DNA of 64,000 nucleotides from Azolla caroliniana (Eukaryota > Polypodiophyta), in contig JBHGNT010000061.1 in the NCBI GenBank assembly GCA_043228905.1, positions 1 through 64,000 on the forward strand, read 5' to 3'. The notes under the pieces were generated by a model. The model saw nothing but the letters and a program-made list of their open reading frames with translations. It made no database searches and was not told where the DNA came from. Shown in pieces: positions 11,303 to 24,021 of this stretch. The position numbers were made by a program, and so were the translations under genes. Position 1 is the first letter of the stretch. Every line of letters begins with the position of its first letter.

Positions 11303-12907
11303 ATACCTGGCTCGTGTGATATCGGATTTTTGTGTTGCAAGATGTGAATCGAAGCTAATAACACTAGCTTTGATATACGCATGACAAATTATCAAGATTT
11401 TAAAACTCAGGTCGAGAGACATGACGAAATTATCAAATTTGAGGAGGGAGTTGAGAAGAGGCCGTTCGGAAATGAAAATGTTCATACCTAGCTTGTGTGA
11501 TATCGGATTTTTGTGTCCAATCATGCGAATGGAAGTTAACAACGCTAGCTATGATATAGAATAAAAAAATCAAGATTTTGAAACTCAGGTCGAGAGACAT
11601 GACGAAATTATTAAATTTGAGGAGGGAGTTGAGAAGAGCCTGTGAGTAAATGAAAATGTTTATACCTGGCTCGTGTGATATCGGATTTTTGTGTTCAATC
11701 ATGCGAATCGATGCTAACAACGCTAGCTATGATATTGATTGAGAAAATCTAGATTTTGAGACTCAGGTAGAGAGACATGACGAAATTAGCAAATTTGAGG
11801 AGGGAGTTGAGAAGAGCGCGTGGGTAGATTAAAATGTTCATACCTGGCTCGTGTGATATCGGATTTTAGTGTTCAAACATGCGAATCGAGGCTAACAACG
11901 CTAGCTATAATATAGAATTAAAAAATCAAGATTTTGAAACTCAGGTCGAGAGATATAATGAAATTAGCAAATTTGAGGAGGGAGTTGAGAAGAGCCTGTG
12001 AGTAAATGAAAATGTTCATAACTGGCTCGTGTGATATCGGATTCTTGTGTTTAAACATGCGAATCGAGGCTAACAACGCTAACTATGATATAGAATTAAA
12101 AAATCAAGGTTTTGAAACTCAGGTCGAGAGACATGACGAAATTAGCAAATTTGAGGAGGGAGTTGAGAAGAGCCCGTTCGGAAATGAAAATGTTCATACC
12201 TGGCTCGTGTGATATTGGATTTTTGTGTTCAAACATGCGAATCGAAGCTAACAACGCTAGCTATGATATGGATTTAGAAAATCAAGATTTTGAAACTCAG
12301 GTCGAGAGACATGACGAAATTAGCAAATTTGAGTAGGGAGTTGAGAAGAGCGCGTGAGTAAATTAAAATGTTCATACCTGGCTCGTGTGATATGGGATTT
12401 TTGTGTTCAACCATGCCAATCGAAGCTAACAACGCTAACTATGATATGGATTTAGAAAATATGGATTTTGAAACTCAGGTCTAGAGACATGACGAAATTA
12501 GCAAATTTGAGGAGGGAGTTAAGAAGAGCACGTGGGTAGATTAAAATGTTCATACCTGGCTCGTGTGATATCGGATTTTAGTGTTCAAACATGCGGATCG
12601 AAGCTAACAACCCTAACTATGATATGGAATAAAAAAATCAAGATTTTGACACTCACGTCGAGGGACATGACGAAATTAGTAAATTTGAAGAGGGAGTTGA
12701 GAAGAGCGCGTCAGTAAATTAAAATCTTCATACCTAGCCCGTGTGATATCGGATTTTAGTGTTCAATCATGGGAATGGAAGCTACCAATGCTATCTATGA
12801 TATGGAATTAAAAAATCAAGATTTTGAAACTCAGGTCGAGAGACATGACGAAATTAGCAAACTTGAGGAGGGAGTTGAGGAGAGCGCGTGAGTAAATTAA
12901 AATGTTC
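11303..12907 (+). repeat. 8/9-unit higher-order repeat, diverged copy 0 (1,605 bp)
   Basis: Nine units, the first of 181 bases, aligned with the 1,430-bp copies that follow: 11303 with 12908, 11484 with 13089, 11840 with 13445, 12018 with 13623 and 12196 with 13801. Units 12018-12907 are also the cassette found at 1781-2670, 5341-6230 and 16483-17372. It seems to be an older or recombined version of the repeat unit. Confidence 0.85.
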
Positions 12908-14337
12908 ATACCTGGCTCGTGTGATATCGGATTTTTGTGTTCCAAGATGTGAATCGAAGCTAATAACACTAGCTTTGATATAGGCATGACAAATTATCAA
13001 GATTTTAAAACTCAGGTCGAGAGACATGACGAAATTATCAAATTTAAGGAGGGAGTTGAGAAGAGGCCGTTCGGAAATGAAAATGTTCATACCTAGCTTG
13101 TCTGATATCGGATTTTTGTGTCCAATCATGCGAATGGAAGCTAACAACGCTAGCTATGATATAGAATAAAAAAATCAAGATTTTGAAACTCAGGTCGAGA
13201 GACATGACGAAATTATTAAATTTGAGGAGGGAGTTGAGAAGAGCGTGTGGGTAAATTAAAATGTTCATACCTAGCCCATGTGATATCGGATTTTTGTGTT
13301 CAATCATGCGAATCGATGCTAACAACGCTAGCTATGATATTGAGTGAGAAAATCTAGATTTTGAAACTCAGGTAGAGAGACATGACGAAATTAGCAAATT
13401 TGAGGAGGGAGTTGAGAAGAGCGCGTGGGTAGATTAAAATGTTCATACCTGGCTCGTGTGATATCGGATTTTAGTGTTCAAACATGCGAATCGAGGCTAA
13501 CAACGCTAGCTATAATATAGAATTAAAAAATCAAGATTTTGAAACTCAGGTCGAGAGATATAATGAAATTAGCAAATTTGAGGAGGGAGTTGAGAAGAGC
13601 CTGTGAGTAAATGAAAATGTTCATAACTGGCTCGTGTGATATCGGATTCTTGTGTTTAAACATGCGAATCGAGGCTAACAACGCTAACTATGATATAGAA
13701 TTAAAAAATCAAGGTTTTGAAACTCAGGTCGAGAGACATGACGAAATTAGCAAATTTGAGGAGGGAGTTGAGAAGAGCCCGTTCGGAAATGAAAATGTTC
13801 ATACCTGGCTCGTGTGATATTGGATTTTTGTGTTCAAACATGCGAATCGAAGCTAACAACGCTAGCTAGGATATGGATTTAGAAAATCAAGATTTTGAAA
13901 CTCATGTCGAGAGACATGACGAAATTAGCAAATTTGAGGAGGTAGTTGAGAAGAGCGCGTGAGTAAATTAAAATGTTCATACCCGGCTCGTGTGATATCA
14001 GATTTTTGTGTTCAAACATTCGAATCGAGGCTAACAACGCTAGCTATGATATAGAATTAAAAAATCAAGGTTTTGAAACTCAGGTCGAGAGACATGACGA
14101 AATTAGCAAATTTCAGGAGGGTGTTGAGAAGAGCTCGTTCGGAAATGAAAATGTTCATACCTGGCTCGTGTGATATTGGATTTTTGTGTTCAAACATGCG
14201 AATCGAAGCTAACAACGTTAGCTTTGATATACGCATGACAAATTATCAAGATTTTAAAACTCACGTCGAGAGACATGAAGAAATTACCAAATTTGAGGAG
14301 GGAGTTGAGGAGAGCGCGTGAGTAAATTAAAATGTTC
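12908..14337 (+). repeat. 1,430-bp (8-unit) higher-order repeat, copy 1
   Basis: Eight units: six of 178 bases and two of 181 (at 12908 and 14157). Markers repeated at a spacing of 1,430 bases include ACCTAGCTTGTCTG (13092, 14522, 15952), ATAACTGGCTCG (13623, 15053, 16483) and GCTAGCTAGGATATGG (13861 and 15291). Units compared by eye between this copy and the next look identical or differ by single bases. Confidence 0.93.
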
Positions 14338-15767
14338 ATACCTGGCTCGTGTGATATCGGATTTTTGTGTTCCAAGATGTGAATCGAAGCTAATAACACT
14401 AGCTTTGATATAGGCATGACAAATTATCAAGATTTTAAAACTCAGGTCGAGAGACATGACGAAATTATCAAATTTGAGGAGGGAGTTGAGAAGAGGCCGT
14501 TCGGAAATGAAAATGTTCATACCTAGCTTGTCTGATATCGGATTTTTGTGTCCAATCATGCGAATGGAAGCTAACAACGCTAGCTATGATATAGAATAAA
14601 AAAATCAAGATTTTGAAACTCAGGTCGAGAGACATGACGAAATTATTAAATTTGAGGAGGGAGTTGAGAAGAGCGTGTGGGTAAATTAAAATGTTCATAC
14701 CTAGCCCATGTGATATCGGATTTTTGTGTTCAATCATGCGAATCGATGCTAACAACGCTAGCTATGATATTGAGTGAGAAAATCTAGATTTTGAAACTCA
14801 GGTAGAGAGACATGACGAAATTAGCAAATTTGAGGAGGGAGTTGAGAAGAGCGCGTGGGTAGATTAAAATGTTCATACCTGGCTCGTGTGATATCGGATT
14901 TTAGTGTTCAAACATGCGAATCGAGGCTAACAACGCTAGCTATAATATAGAATTAAAAAATCAAGATTTTGAAACTCAGGTCGAGAGATATAATGAAATT
15001 AGCAAATTTGAGGAGGGAGTTGAGAAGAGCCTGTGAGTAAATGAAAATGTTCATAACTGGCTCGTGTGATATCGGATTCTTGTGTTTAAACATGCGAATC
15101 GAGGCTAACAACGCTAACTATGATATAGAATTAAAAAATCAAGGTTTTGAAACTCAGGTCGAGAGACATGACGAAATTAGCAAATTTGAGGAGGGAGTTG
15201 AGAAGAGCCCGTTCGGAAATGAAAATGTTCATACCTGGCTCGTGTGATATTGGATTTTTGTGTTCAAACATGCGAATCGAAGCTAACAACGCTAGCTAGG
15301 ATATGGATTTAGAAAATCAAGATTTTGAAACTCATGTCGAGAGACATGACGAAATTAGCAAATTTGAGGAGGTAGTTGAGAAGAGCGCGTGAGTAAATTA
15401 AAATGTTCATACCCGGCTCGTGTGATATCAGATTTTTGTGTTCAAACATTCGAATCGAGGCTAACAACGCTAGCTATGATATAGAATTAAAAAATCAAGG
15501 TTTTGAAACTCAGGTCGAGAGACATGACGAAATTAGCAAATTTCAGGAGGGTGTTGAGAAGAGCTCGTTCGGAAATGAAAATGTTCATACCTGGCTCGTG
15601 TGATATTGGATTTTTGTGTTCAAACATGCGAATCGAAGCTAACAACGTTAGCTTTGATATACGCATGACAAATTATCAAGATTTTAAAACTCACGACGAG
15701 AGACATGAAGAAATTACCAAATTTGAGGAGGGAGTTGAGGAGAGCGCGTGAGTAAATTAAAATGTTC
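14338..15767 (+). repeat. 1,430-bp (8-unit) higher-order repeat, copy 2
   Basis: Full second copy. A visible difference is ACTCACGACGAG at 15689, where the unit at 14157 in copy 1 has ACTCACGTCGAG. Near identity over eight units that differ clearly from one another is the standard sign of recent higher-order expansion. Confidence 0.93.
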
Positions 15768-16838
15768 ATACCTGGCTCGTGTGATATCGGATTTTTGTGT
15801 TCCAAGATGTGAATCGAAGCTAATAACACTAGCTTTGATATAGGCATGACAAATTATCAAGATTTTAAAACTCAGGTCGAGAGACATGACGAAATTATCA
15901 AATTTGAGGAGGGAGTTGAGAAGAGGCCGTTCGGAAATGAAAATGTTCATACCTAGCTTGTCTGATATCGGATTTTTGTGTCCAATCATGCGAATGGAAG
16001 CTAACAACGCTAGCTATGATATAGAATAAAAAAATCAAGATTTTGAAACTCAGGTCGAGAGACATGACGAAATTATTAAATTTGAGGAGGGAGTTGAGAA
16101 GAGCGTGTGGGTAAATTAAAATGTTCATACCTAGCCCATGTGATATCGGATTTTTGTGTTCAATCATGCGAATCGATGCTAACAACGCTAGCTATGATAT
16201 TGAGTGAGAAAATCTAGATTTTGAAACTCAGGTAGAGAGACATGACGAAATTAGCAAATTTGAGGAGGGAGTTGAGAAGAGCGCGTGGGTAGATTAAAAT
16301 GTTCATACCTGGCTCGTGTGATATCGGATTTTAGTGTTCAAACATGCGAATCGAGGCTAACAACGCTAGCTATAATATAGAATTAAAAAATCAAGATTTT
16401 GAAACTCAGGTCGAGAGATATAATGAAATTAGCAAATTTGAGGAGGGAGTTGAGAAGAGCCTGTGAGTAAATGAAAATGTTCATAACTGGCTCGTGTGAT
16501 ATCGGATTCTTGTGTTTAAACATGCGAATCGAGGCTAACAACGCTAACTATGATATAGAATTAAAAAATCAAGGTTTTGAAACTCAGGTCGAGAGACATG
16601 ACGAAATTAGCAAATTTGAGGAGGGAGTTGAGAAGAGCCCGTTCGGAAATGAAAATGTTCATACCTGGCTCGTGTGATATTGGATTTTTGTGTTCAAACA
16701 TGCGAATCGAAGCTAACAACGCTAGCTATGATATGGATTTAGAAAATCAAGATTTTGAAACTCATGTCGAGAGACATGACGAAATTAGCAAATTTGAGGA
16801 GGTAGTTGAGAAGAGCGCGTGAGTAAATTAAAATGTTC
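15768..16838 (+). repeat. 1,430-bp higher-order repeat, partial copy 3
   Basis: Six units follow the same order as copies 1 and 2. The sixth (from 16661) has GCTAGCTATGATATGG where copies 1 and 2 have GCTAGCTAGGATATGG, and the next unit (16839) is of another type. The exit point overlaps the cassette that also occurs at 1781. Confidence 0.9.
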
Positions 16839-17906
16839 ATACCTGGCTCGTGTGATATGGGATTTTTGTGTTCAACCATGCGAATCGAAGCTAACAACGC
16901 TAACTATGATATGGATTTAGAAAATATGGATTTTGAAACTCAGGTCTAGAGACATGACGAAATTAGCAAATTTGAGGAGGGAGTTGAGAAGAGCACGTGG
17001 GTAGATTAAAATGTTCATACCTGGCTCGTGTGATATCGGATTTTAGTGTTCAAACATGCGGATCGAAGCTAACAACCCTAACTATGATATGGAATAAAAA
17101 AATCAAGATTTTGAAACTCACGTCGAGGGACATGATGAAATTAGTAAATTTGAAGAGGGAGTTCAGAAGAGCGTGTCAGTAAATTAAAATCTTCATACCT
17201 AGCCCGTGTGATATCGGATTTTAGTGTTCAATCATGGGAATGGAAGCTACCAATGCTATCTATGATATGGAATTAAAAAATCAAGATTTTGAAACTCAGG
17301 TCGAGAGACATGACGAAATTAGCAAATTTGAGGAGGGAGTTGAGAAGAGGCCGTTTGGAAATGAAAATGTTCATACCCGGCTCGTGTGATATCAGATTTT
17401 TGTGTTCAAACATTCGAATCGAGGCTAACAACGGTAGCTATGATGTAGAATTAAAAAATCAAGGTTTTGAAACTCAGGTCGAGAGACATGACGAAATTAG
17501 CAAATTTTAGGAGGGTGTTGAGAAGAGCCGGATCGGAAAATAAAATGTTCATACCTGGCACGTGTGATATTGGATTTTTGTGTTCAAACATGCGAATCGA
17601 GGCTAACAACGCTAGCTATGATATAGAATTAAAAAATCAAGGTTTTGAAACTCAGGTCGAGAGACATGACGAAATTAGCAAATTTCAGGAGGGTGTTGAG
17701 AAGAGCCCGTTCGGAAATGAAAATGTTCATACCTGGCTCGTGTGATATTGGATTTTTGTGTTCAAACATGCGAATCGAAGCTAACAACGCTAGCTATGAT
17801 ATGGATTTAGAAAATCAAGATTTCGAAACTCAGGTCGAGAGACATGAAGAAATTAGCAAATTTGAGGAGGGAGTTGAGAAGAGCGCCTGAGTAAATTAAA
17901 ATGTTC
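16483..17906 (+). repeat. Eight-unit cassette shared with 1781-3204 and 5341-6764
   Basis: Eight full units match 1781-3204 at a spacing of 14,702 bases, including the unusual TTTTAGGAGGGTG with GCCGGATCGGAAAATAAAATG (17505 onward, as at 2803). Local changes include CCTGGCACG at 17555 and GTTTGGAAATG at 17353. Together with 12018-12907 this is one cassette present four times, in whole or part, in the first 18 kb. Confidence 0.88.
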
Positions 17907-19375
17907 ATACCTGGCTCGTGTGATATCGGATTTTTGTGTTCCAAGATGTGAATCGAAGCTAATAACACTAGCTTTGATATACGCATGACAAATTATCAAG
18001 ATTTTAAAACTCAGGTCGAGAGACATGACGAAATTATCAAATTTGAGGAGGGAGTTGAGAAGAGGCCGTTCGGAAATGAAAATGTTCATACCTAGCTTGT
18101 GTGATATCGGATTTTTGTGTCCAATCATGCGAATGGAAGCTAACAACGCTAGCTATGATATAGAATAAAAAAATCAAGATTTTGAAACTCAGGTCGAGAG
18201 ACATGACGAAATTATTAAATTTGAGGAGGGAGTTGAGAAGAGCGTGTGGGTAAATTAAAATGTTCATACCTAGCCCATGTGATATCGGATTTTTGTGTTC
18301 AATCATGCGAATCGATGCTAACAACGCTAGCTATGATATGGATTGAGAAAATCTAGATTTTGAAACTCAGGTAGAGAGACATGACGAAATTAGCAAATTT
18401 GAGGAGGGAGTTGAGAAGAGCGCGTGGGTAGATTAAAATGTTCATACCTGGCTCGTGTGATATCGGATTTTAGTGTTCAAACATGCGAATCGAGGCTAAC
18501 AACGCTAGCTATAATATAGAAATAAAAAATCAAGATTTTGAAACTCAGGTCGAGAGATATAATGAAATTAGCAAATTTGAGGAGGGAGTTGAGAAGAGCC
18601 TGTGAGTAAATGAAAATGTTCATACCTGGCTCGTGTGATATCGGATTTTTGTGTTTAAACATGCGAATCGAGGCTAACAACGCTAGCTATGATATAGAAT
18701 TAAAAAATCAAGGTTTTGAAACTCAGGTCGAGAGACATGACGAAATTAGCAAATTTGAGGAGGGTGTTGAGAAGAGCCCGTTCGGAAATGAAAATGTTCA
18801 TACCTGGCTCGTGTGATATTGGATTTTTGTGTTCAAACATGCAATCGAAGCTAACAACGCTAGCTATGATATAGAATTAAAAAATCAAGATTTTGAAACT
18901 CAGGTCGAGAGACATGACGAAATTAGCAAATTTGAGGAGGGAGTTGAGAAGAGCGCGTTCGGAAATGAAAATGTTCATACCTAGCTCGTGTGATATTGGA
19001 TTTTTGTATTCAAACATGCGAATCGAAGCTAAGAACACTAGCTATGATATCGAATCAAAAAATCAAGATGTTGAAACTCACGTCGAGAGACATGAAGAAA
19101 TTACCAAATTTGAGGAGGGAGTTGAGAAGAGCGCGTGAGTAAATTAAAATGTTCATACCTGGTTCGTGTGATATCGGATTTTTGTGTTCAAAGATGTGAA
19201 TCGAAGCTAATAACACTAGCTTTGATATACGCATGACAAATTATCAAGATTTTAAAACTCAGGTCGAGAGACATGACGAAATTATCAAATTTGAGGAGGG
19301 AGTTGAGAAGAGGCCGTTCGGAAATGAAAATGTTCATACCTAGCTTGTGTGATATCGGATTTTTGTGTCCAATCA
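17907..19375 (+). repeat. 1.47-kb block, copy 1 (repeated at 25183)
   Basis: Matches 25183-26651 at a spacing of 7,276 bases. Both copies share a one-base deletion (CATGCAATCG at 18839 and 26115) that makes a 177-base unit, and 181-base units at 17907 and 19155. The match ends where this copy has GAATGGAAACTAAC (19379) and the other has GAATCGAAGC. A shared indel places the copying event after that indel arose. Confidence 0.9.
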
Positions 19376-21222
19376 TGCGAATGGAAACTAACAACGCTAG
19401 CTATGATATAGAATAAAAAAATCAAGATTTTGAAACTCAGGTCGAGAGACATGACGAAATTATTAAATTTGAGGAGGGAGTTGAGAAGAGCGTGTGGGTA
19501 AATTAAAATGTTCATACCTAGCCCATGTGATATCGGATTTTTGTGTTCAATCATGCGAATCGATGCTAACAACGCTAGCTATGATATGGATTGAGAAAAT
19601 CTAGATTTTGAAACTCAGGTAGAGAGACATGACGAAATTAGCAAATTTGAGGAGGGAGTTGAGAAGAGCGCGTGGGTAGATTAAAATGTTCATACATGGC
19701 TCGTGTGATATTGGATTTTAGTGTTCAAACATGCGGATCGAGGCTAACAACGCTAGCTATGATATAGAATTAAAAAATCAAGATTTTGAAACATCAGGTC
19801 GAGTGACATGACGAAATTAGCAAATTTGAGGAGGGAGTTGAGAAGAGCGCGTGGGTAGATTAAAATCTTCATACCTGGCTCGTGTGATATCGGATTTTAG
19901 TGTTCAAACATGCGGATCGAGGTTAACAACGCTAGCTATGATATAGAATTAAAAAATCAAAATTTTGAAACTCAGGTCGAGTGACATGACGAAATTAGCA
20001 AATTTGAGGAGGGAGTTGAGAAGAGCCTGTGAGTAAATGAAAATGTTCATACCTGGCTCGTGTGATATCGGATTTTTGTGTTCAAACATGCGAATCGAAG
20101 CTAACAACGCTAGCTATGATATGGAATTAAAAAATCAAGATTTTAAAACTCAGGTGGAGAGACATGACAAAATTAGCAAATTTGAGGAGGGAGTCGCGAA
20201 TCGAAGCTAACAATGCTAGCTATGATATGGATTTAGAAAATCAAGATTTTGAAACTCAGGTCGAGAGACATGACGAAATTAGCAAAATTGAGAAGGGAGT
20301 TGAGAAGAGCGCGTGAGTAAATTAAAATGTTTATACCTGGCTCGTGTGATATGGGATTTTTGTGTTCAACCATGCCAATCGAAGCTAACAACGCTAGCTA
20401 TGATATGGATTTAGAAAATATGGATTTTGAAACTCAGGTCGAGAGACATGACGAAATTAGCAAATTTGAGGAGGGAGTTGAGAAGAGCGCGTGAGTAAAG
20501 TAAAATGTTCATACCTGGCTCGTGTGATATGGGATTTTAGTGTTCAATCATGCTAATGGAAGCTAACGACGCTAGCTATGATATAGAACAAAAAAATCAA
20601 GATTTTGAAACTCAGGTCGACAGACATGACGAAATTAGGAAAAATGAGGAGGGAGTTTAGAAGAGGCCGTGACTAAACTAAAATGTTCATCCCTGGCTCG
20701 TGTGATATCGGATTTTAGTGTTCAATCATGCGAATTGAAGCTAACAACGCTATCTATGATATGGAATTAAAAAATCAAGATTTTGAAACTCAGGTCGAGT
20801 GACATGACGAAATTAGCAAATTTGAGGAGGGAGTTGAGAAGAGGCTGTTCGGAAATGAAAATGTACATACCCGGCTCGTGTGATATCGGATTTTTGTGTT
20901 CAAACATGCGAATCGAGGCTAACATCGCTAGCTATGATAAAGAATTAAAAAATCAAGGTTTTGAAACTCAGGTCGAGAGACATGACGAAATTAGCAAATT
21001 TCAGAAGGGTGTTGAGAAGAGCCCGTTCGGAAATGAAAATGTTCATACCTGGCTCGTGTGATATTGGATTTTTGTGTTCAAACATGCGAATCGAAGCTAA
21101 CAACGCTAGCTATGATATGGATTTAGAAAATCAAGATTTTGAAACTCAGGTCGAGAGATATGACGAAATTAGCAAATTTGAGGAGGGAGTTGAGAAGAGC
21201 GCGTGAGTAAATTAAAATGTTC
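19376..21222 (+). repeat. Irregular, mostly single-copy units
   Basis: Ten or so units of mixed types with no clear long-range partner that I found. A 179-base unit at 19692 has an extra A in GAAACATCAGG. The units at 19871 and 19692 are alike. The unit at 20511 carries GGAAAAATGAGG and GTGACTAAAC, features otherwise typical of 35-43 kb. The phase shifts at 20194 (see the entry at 20049). This stretch looks like an older segment not recently re-amplified. Confidence 0.75.
20049..20332 (+). repeat. Fused pair of units with a 72-bp boundary deletion
   Basis: The sequence runs GAGGAGGGAGT and then directly into CGCGAATCGAAGC at about 20194, so the end of one unit and the start of the next are missing. 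The two units span 284 bases instead of 356. No convincing short homology is visible at the join. Confidence 0.88.
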
Positions 21223-24005
21223 ATACCTGGCTCGTGTGATATGGGATTTTTGTGTTCAACCATGCAAATAGAAGCTAACAACGCTAGCTATGATATGGAT
21301 TGAGGAAATCTAGATTTTGAAACTCAGGTAGAGAGACATGACGAAACTAGCAAATTTGAGGAGGGAGTTGAGAAGAGCGCGTGGGTAGATTAAAATGCTC
21401 ATACCTGGCTCGTGTGATATCGGATTTTAGTGTTCAAACATGCGAATCGAGGCTAACAACGCTAGCTATAATATAGAATTAAAAAATCAAGATTTTGAAA
21501 CTCAGGTCGAGAGATATAATGAAATTAGCAAATTTGAGGAGGGAGTTGAGAAGAGCCTGTGAGTAAATGAAAATGTTCATACCTGGCTCGTGTGATATCG
21601 GATTTTTGTGTTTAAACATGCGAATCGAGGCTAACAACGCTAGCTATGATATAGAATTAAAAAATCAAGGTTTTGAAACTCAGGTCGAGAGACATGACGA
21701 AATTAGCAAATTTCAGGAGGGTGTTGAGAAGACCCCGTTCGGAAATAAAAATGTTCATACCTGGCTCGTGTGATATTGGATTTTTGTGTTCAAACATGCG
21801 AATCGAAGCTAACAACGCTAGCTATGATATAGAATTAAAAAATCAAGATTTTGAAACTCAGGTCGAGAGACATGACGAAATTAGCAAATTTGAGGAGGGA
21901 GTTGAGAAGAGCGCGTTCGGAAATGAAAATGTTCATACCTGGCTCGTGTGATATTGGATTTTTGTATTCAAACATGCGAATCGAAGCTAAGAACGCTAGC
22001 TATGATATGGAATCAAAAACTCAAGATGTTGAAACTCACGTCGAGAGACATGAAGAAATTACCAAATTTGAGGAGGGAGTTGAGAAGAGCGCGTGAGTAA
22101 ATTAAAATGTTCATACCTGGCTCGTGTGATATCGGATTTTTGTGTTCAAAGATGTGAATCGAAGCTAATAACACTAGCTTTGATATACGCATGACAAATT
22201 ATCAAGATTTTAAAACTCAGGTTGAGAGACATGACGAAATTAGCAAATTTGAGGAGGGAGTTGAGAAGAGCGCGTGGGTAGATTAAAATGTTCATACCTG
22301 GCTCGTGTGATATCGGATTTTAGTGTTCAAACATGCGGATCGAGGCTAACAACGCTAGCTATGATATAGAATTAAAAAATCAAAATTTTGAAACTCAGGT
22401 CGAGTGACATGAAGAAATTAGCAAATTTGAGGAGGGAGTTGAGAAGAGCCTGTGAGTAAATGAAAACGTTCATACCTGGCTCGTGTGATATCGGATTTTT
22501 GTGTTCAAACATGCGAATCGAAGCTAACAACGCTAGCTATGATATGGAATTAAAAAATCAAGATTTTAAAACTCAGGTGGAGAGACATGACGAAATTAGC
22601 AAATTTGAGGAGGGAGTTGAGAAGAGTGCGTGAGTAAATTAAAATCTTCATACCTAGCCCGTGTGATATCGGATTTTAGTGTTCAATCATGGGAATCGAA
22701 GCTAACAACGCTATCTATGATATGGAATTAAAAAATCAAGATGTTGAAACTCAGGTCGAGAGACATGACGAAATTAGCAACTTGGAGGAGGGAGTTGAGA
22801 AGAGGCCGTTTGGAAATGAAAATGTTCTTACCCGGCTCGTGTGATATCGGATTTTTGTGTTCAAAGATGTGAATCGAAGCTAATAACACTAGCTTTGATA
22901 TAGGCATGATGAAATTATCAAGGTTTTGAAACTCAGGTCGAGAGACATGACGGAATTAGCAAATTTTAGGAGGGTGTTGAGAAGAGCCCGTTCGGAAATG
23001 AAAAGGTTCATACCTGGCTCGTGTGATATTGGATTATTGTGTTCAAATATGCGAATCGAAGCTAACAACGCTAGCTATTATATGGATTTAGAAAATCAAG
23101 ATTCTGAAACTCAGGTCGAGAGACATGACGAAATTAGCAAATTTGAGGAGGGGGTTGAGAAGAGCGCGTGAGTAAATTAAAATGTTCATACCTGGCTTGT
23201 GTGATATGGGATTTTTGTGTTCAATCATGCGATTCGAAGCTAACAACCCTAGCTATGATATGGATTGAGGAAATCTAGATTTTGAAACTCAGGTCGAGAG
23301 ATATGACGAAATTAGCAAATTTGAGGAGGAACTTGAGAAGAGCGGGTGGGTAGATTAAAATGTTCATACCTGGCTCGTGTGATATCGGATTTTAGTGTTC
23401 AAACATGGGGATCAAAGCTAACAACCCTAACTATGATATGGAATAAGGAAATCAAGATTTTGAAACTCAGGTGGAGAGACAAGACGAAGTTAACAAAAAT
23501 AAGGAGGGAGTTGAGAAGAGCCCGTGAGTAAATTAACATGTTCATCCCTGGCTCGTGTGATATCGGATTTTAGTGTTCAATCATGCGAATCGAGGCTAAC
23601 AACGCTAGCTATGATATGGAATTAAAAAATCAAGATTTTGAAACTCAGGTCGAGAGACCACACGAAATTATCAAATTTGAGGACGGAGTTGGGAAGAGCG
23701 CGTGAGTAAATTAAAATGTTCATAACTGGCTCGTGGGATATCGGATTTTCGTTTCAAACATGCGAAGTCGAGAGACATGAAGAAATTACCAAATTTTAGG
23801 AGGGAGTTGAGAAGAGCGCGTGAGTAAATTAAAATGTTCATACCTGGCTCGTGTGATATCGGATTTTTGTGTTCAAAGATGTGAATCGAAGCTAATAACA
23901 CTAGCTTTGATATAGACATGACGAAATTATCAAGATTTTAACACTCAGGTCGAGAGACATGACGAAATTATCAAATTTGAGGAGGGAGTTGAGAAGAGGC
24001 CGTTC
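21223..24005 (+). repeat. 2.78-kb block, copy 1 (repeated at 26968)
   Basis: About 16 units match 26968-29750 at a spacing of 5,745 bases. Shared oddities are a 181-base unit (22113), 182-base units (22828, 23840), a 118-base truncated unit (23722), the string AACATGGGGATCAAAGC (23401) and AAGACGAAGTTAACAAAAATAAGG (23480). Differences are single bases, such as GATTCGAAG here (23231) and GAATCGAAG in the other copy. The shared truncation shows that both copies descend from one rearranged ancestor. Confidence 0.92.
23722..23839 (+). repeat. Truncated unit (118 bp)
   Basis: CATGCGAA joins directly to GTCGAGAGACATG, losing 59 bases from the middle of the unit, and one more base is lost in GTTTCAAAC. 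The identical junction occurs in the unit at 29467-29584. Confidence 0.9.
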
Positions 24006-24021
24006 GGAAATGAAAATGTTC
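23840..24021 (+). repeat. 182-bp unit carrying an internally copied patch
   Basis: After GCTTTGATAT the normal GGAATTAAAAAATCAAG stretch is replaced by a 20-base string, AGACATGACGAAATTATCAA (23914-23933). The same 20 bases occur 41 bases downstream in their normal place (23955-23974). The unit is 4 bases longer as a result. It is the clearest member of the 181/182-bp subfamily confined to about 11.3-29.75 kb. The 181-base members carry a diverged version, ATACGCATGACAAATTATC or ATAGGCATGACAAATTATC. Confidence 0.88.
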
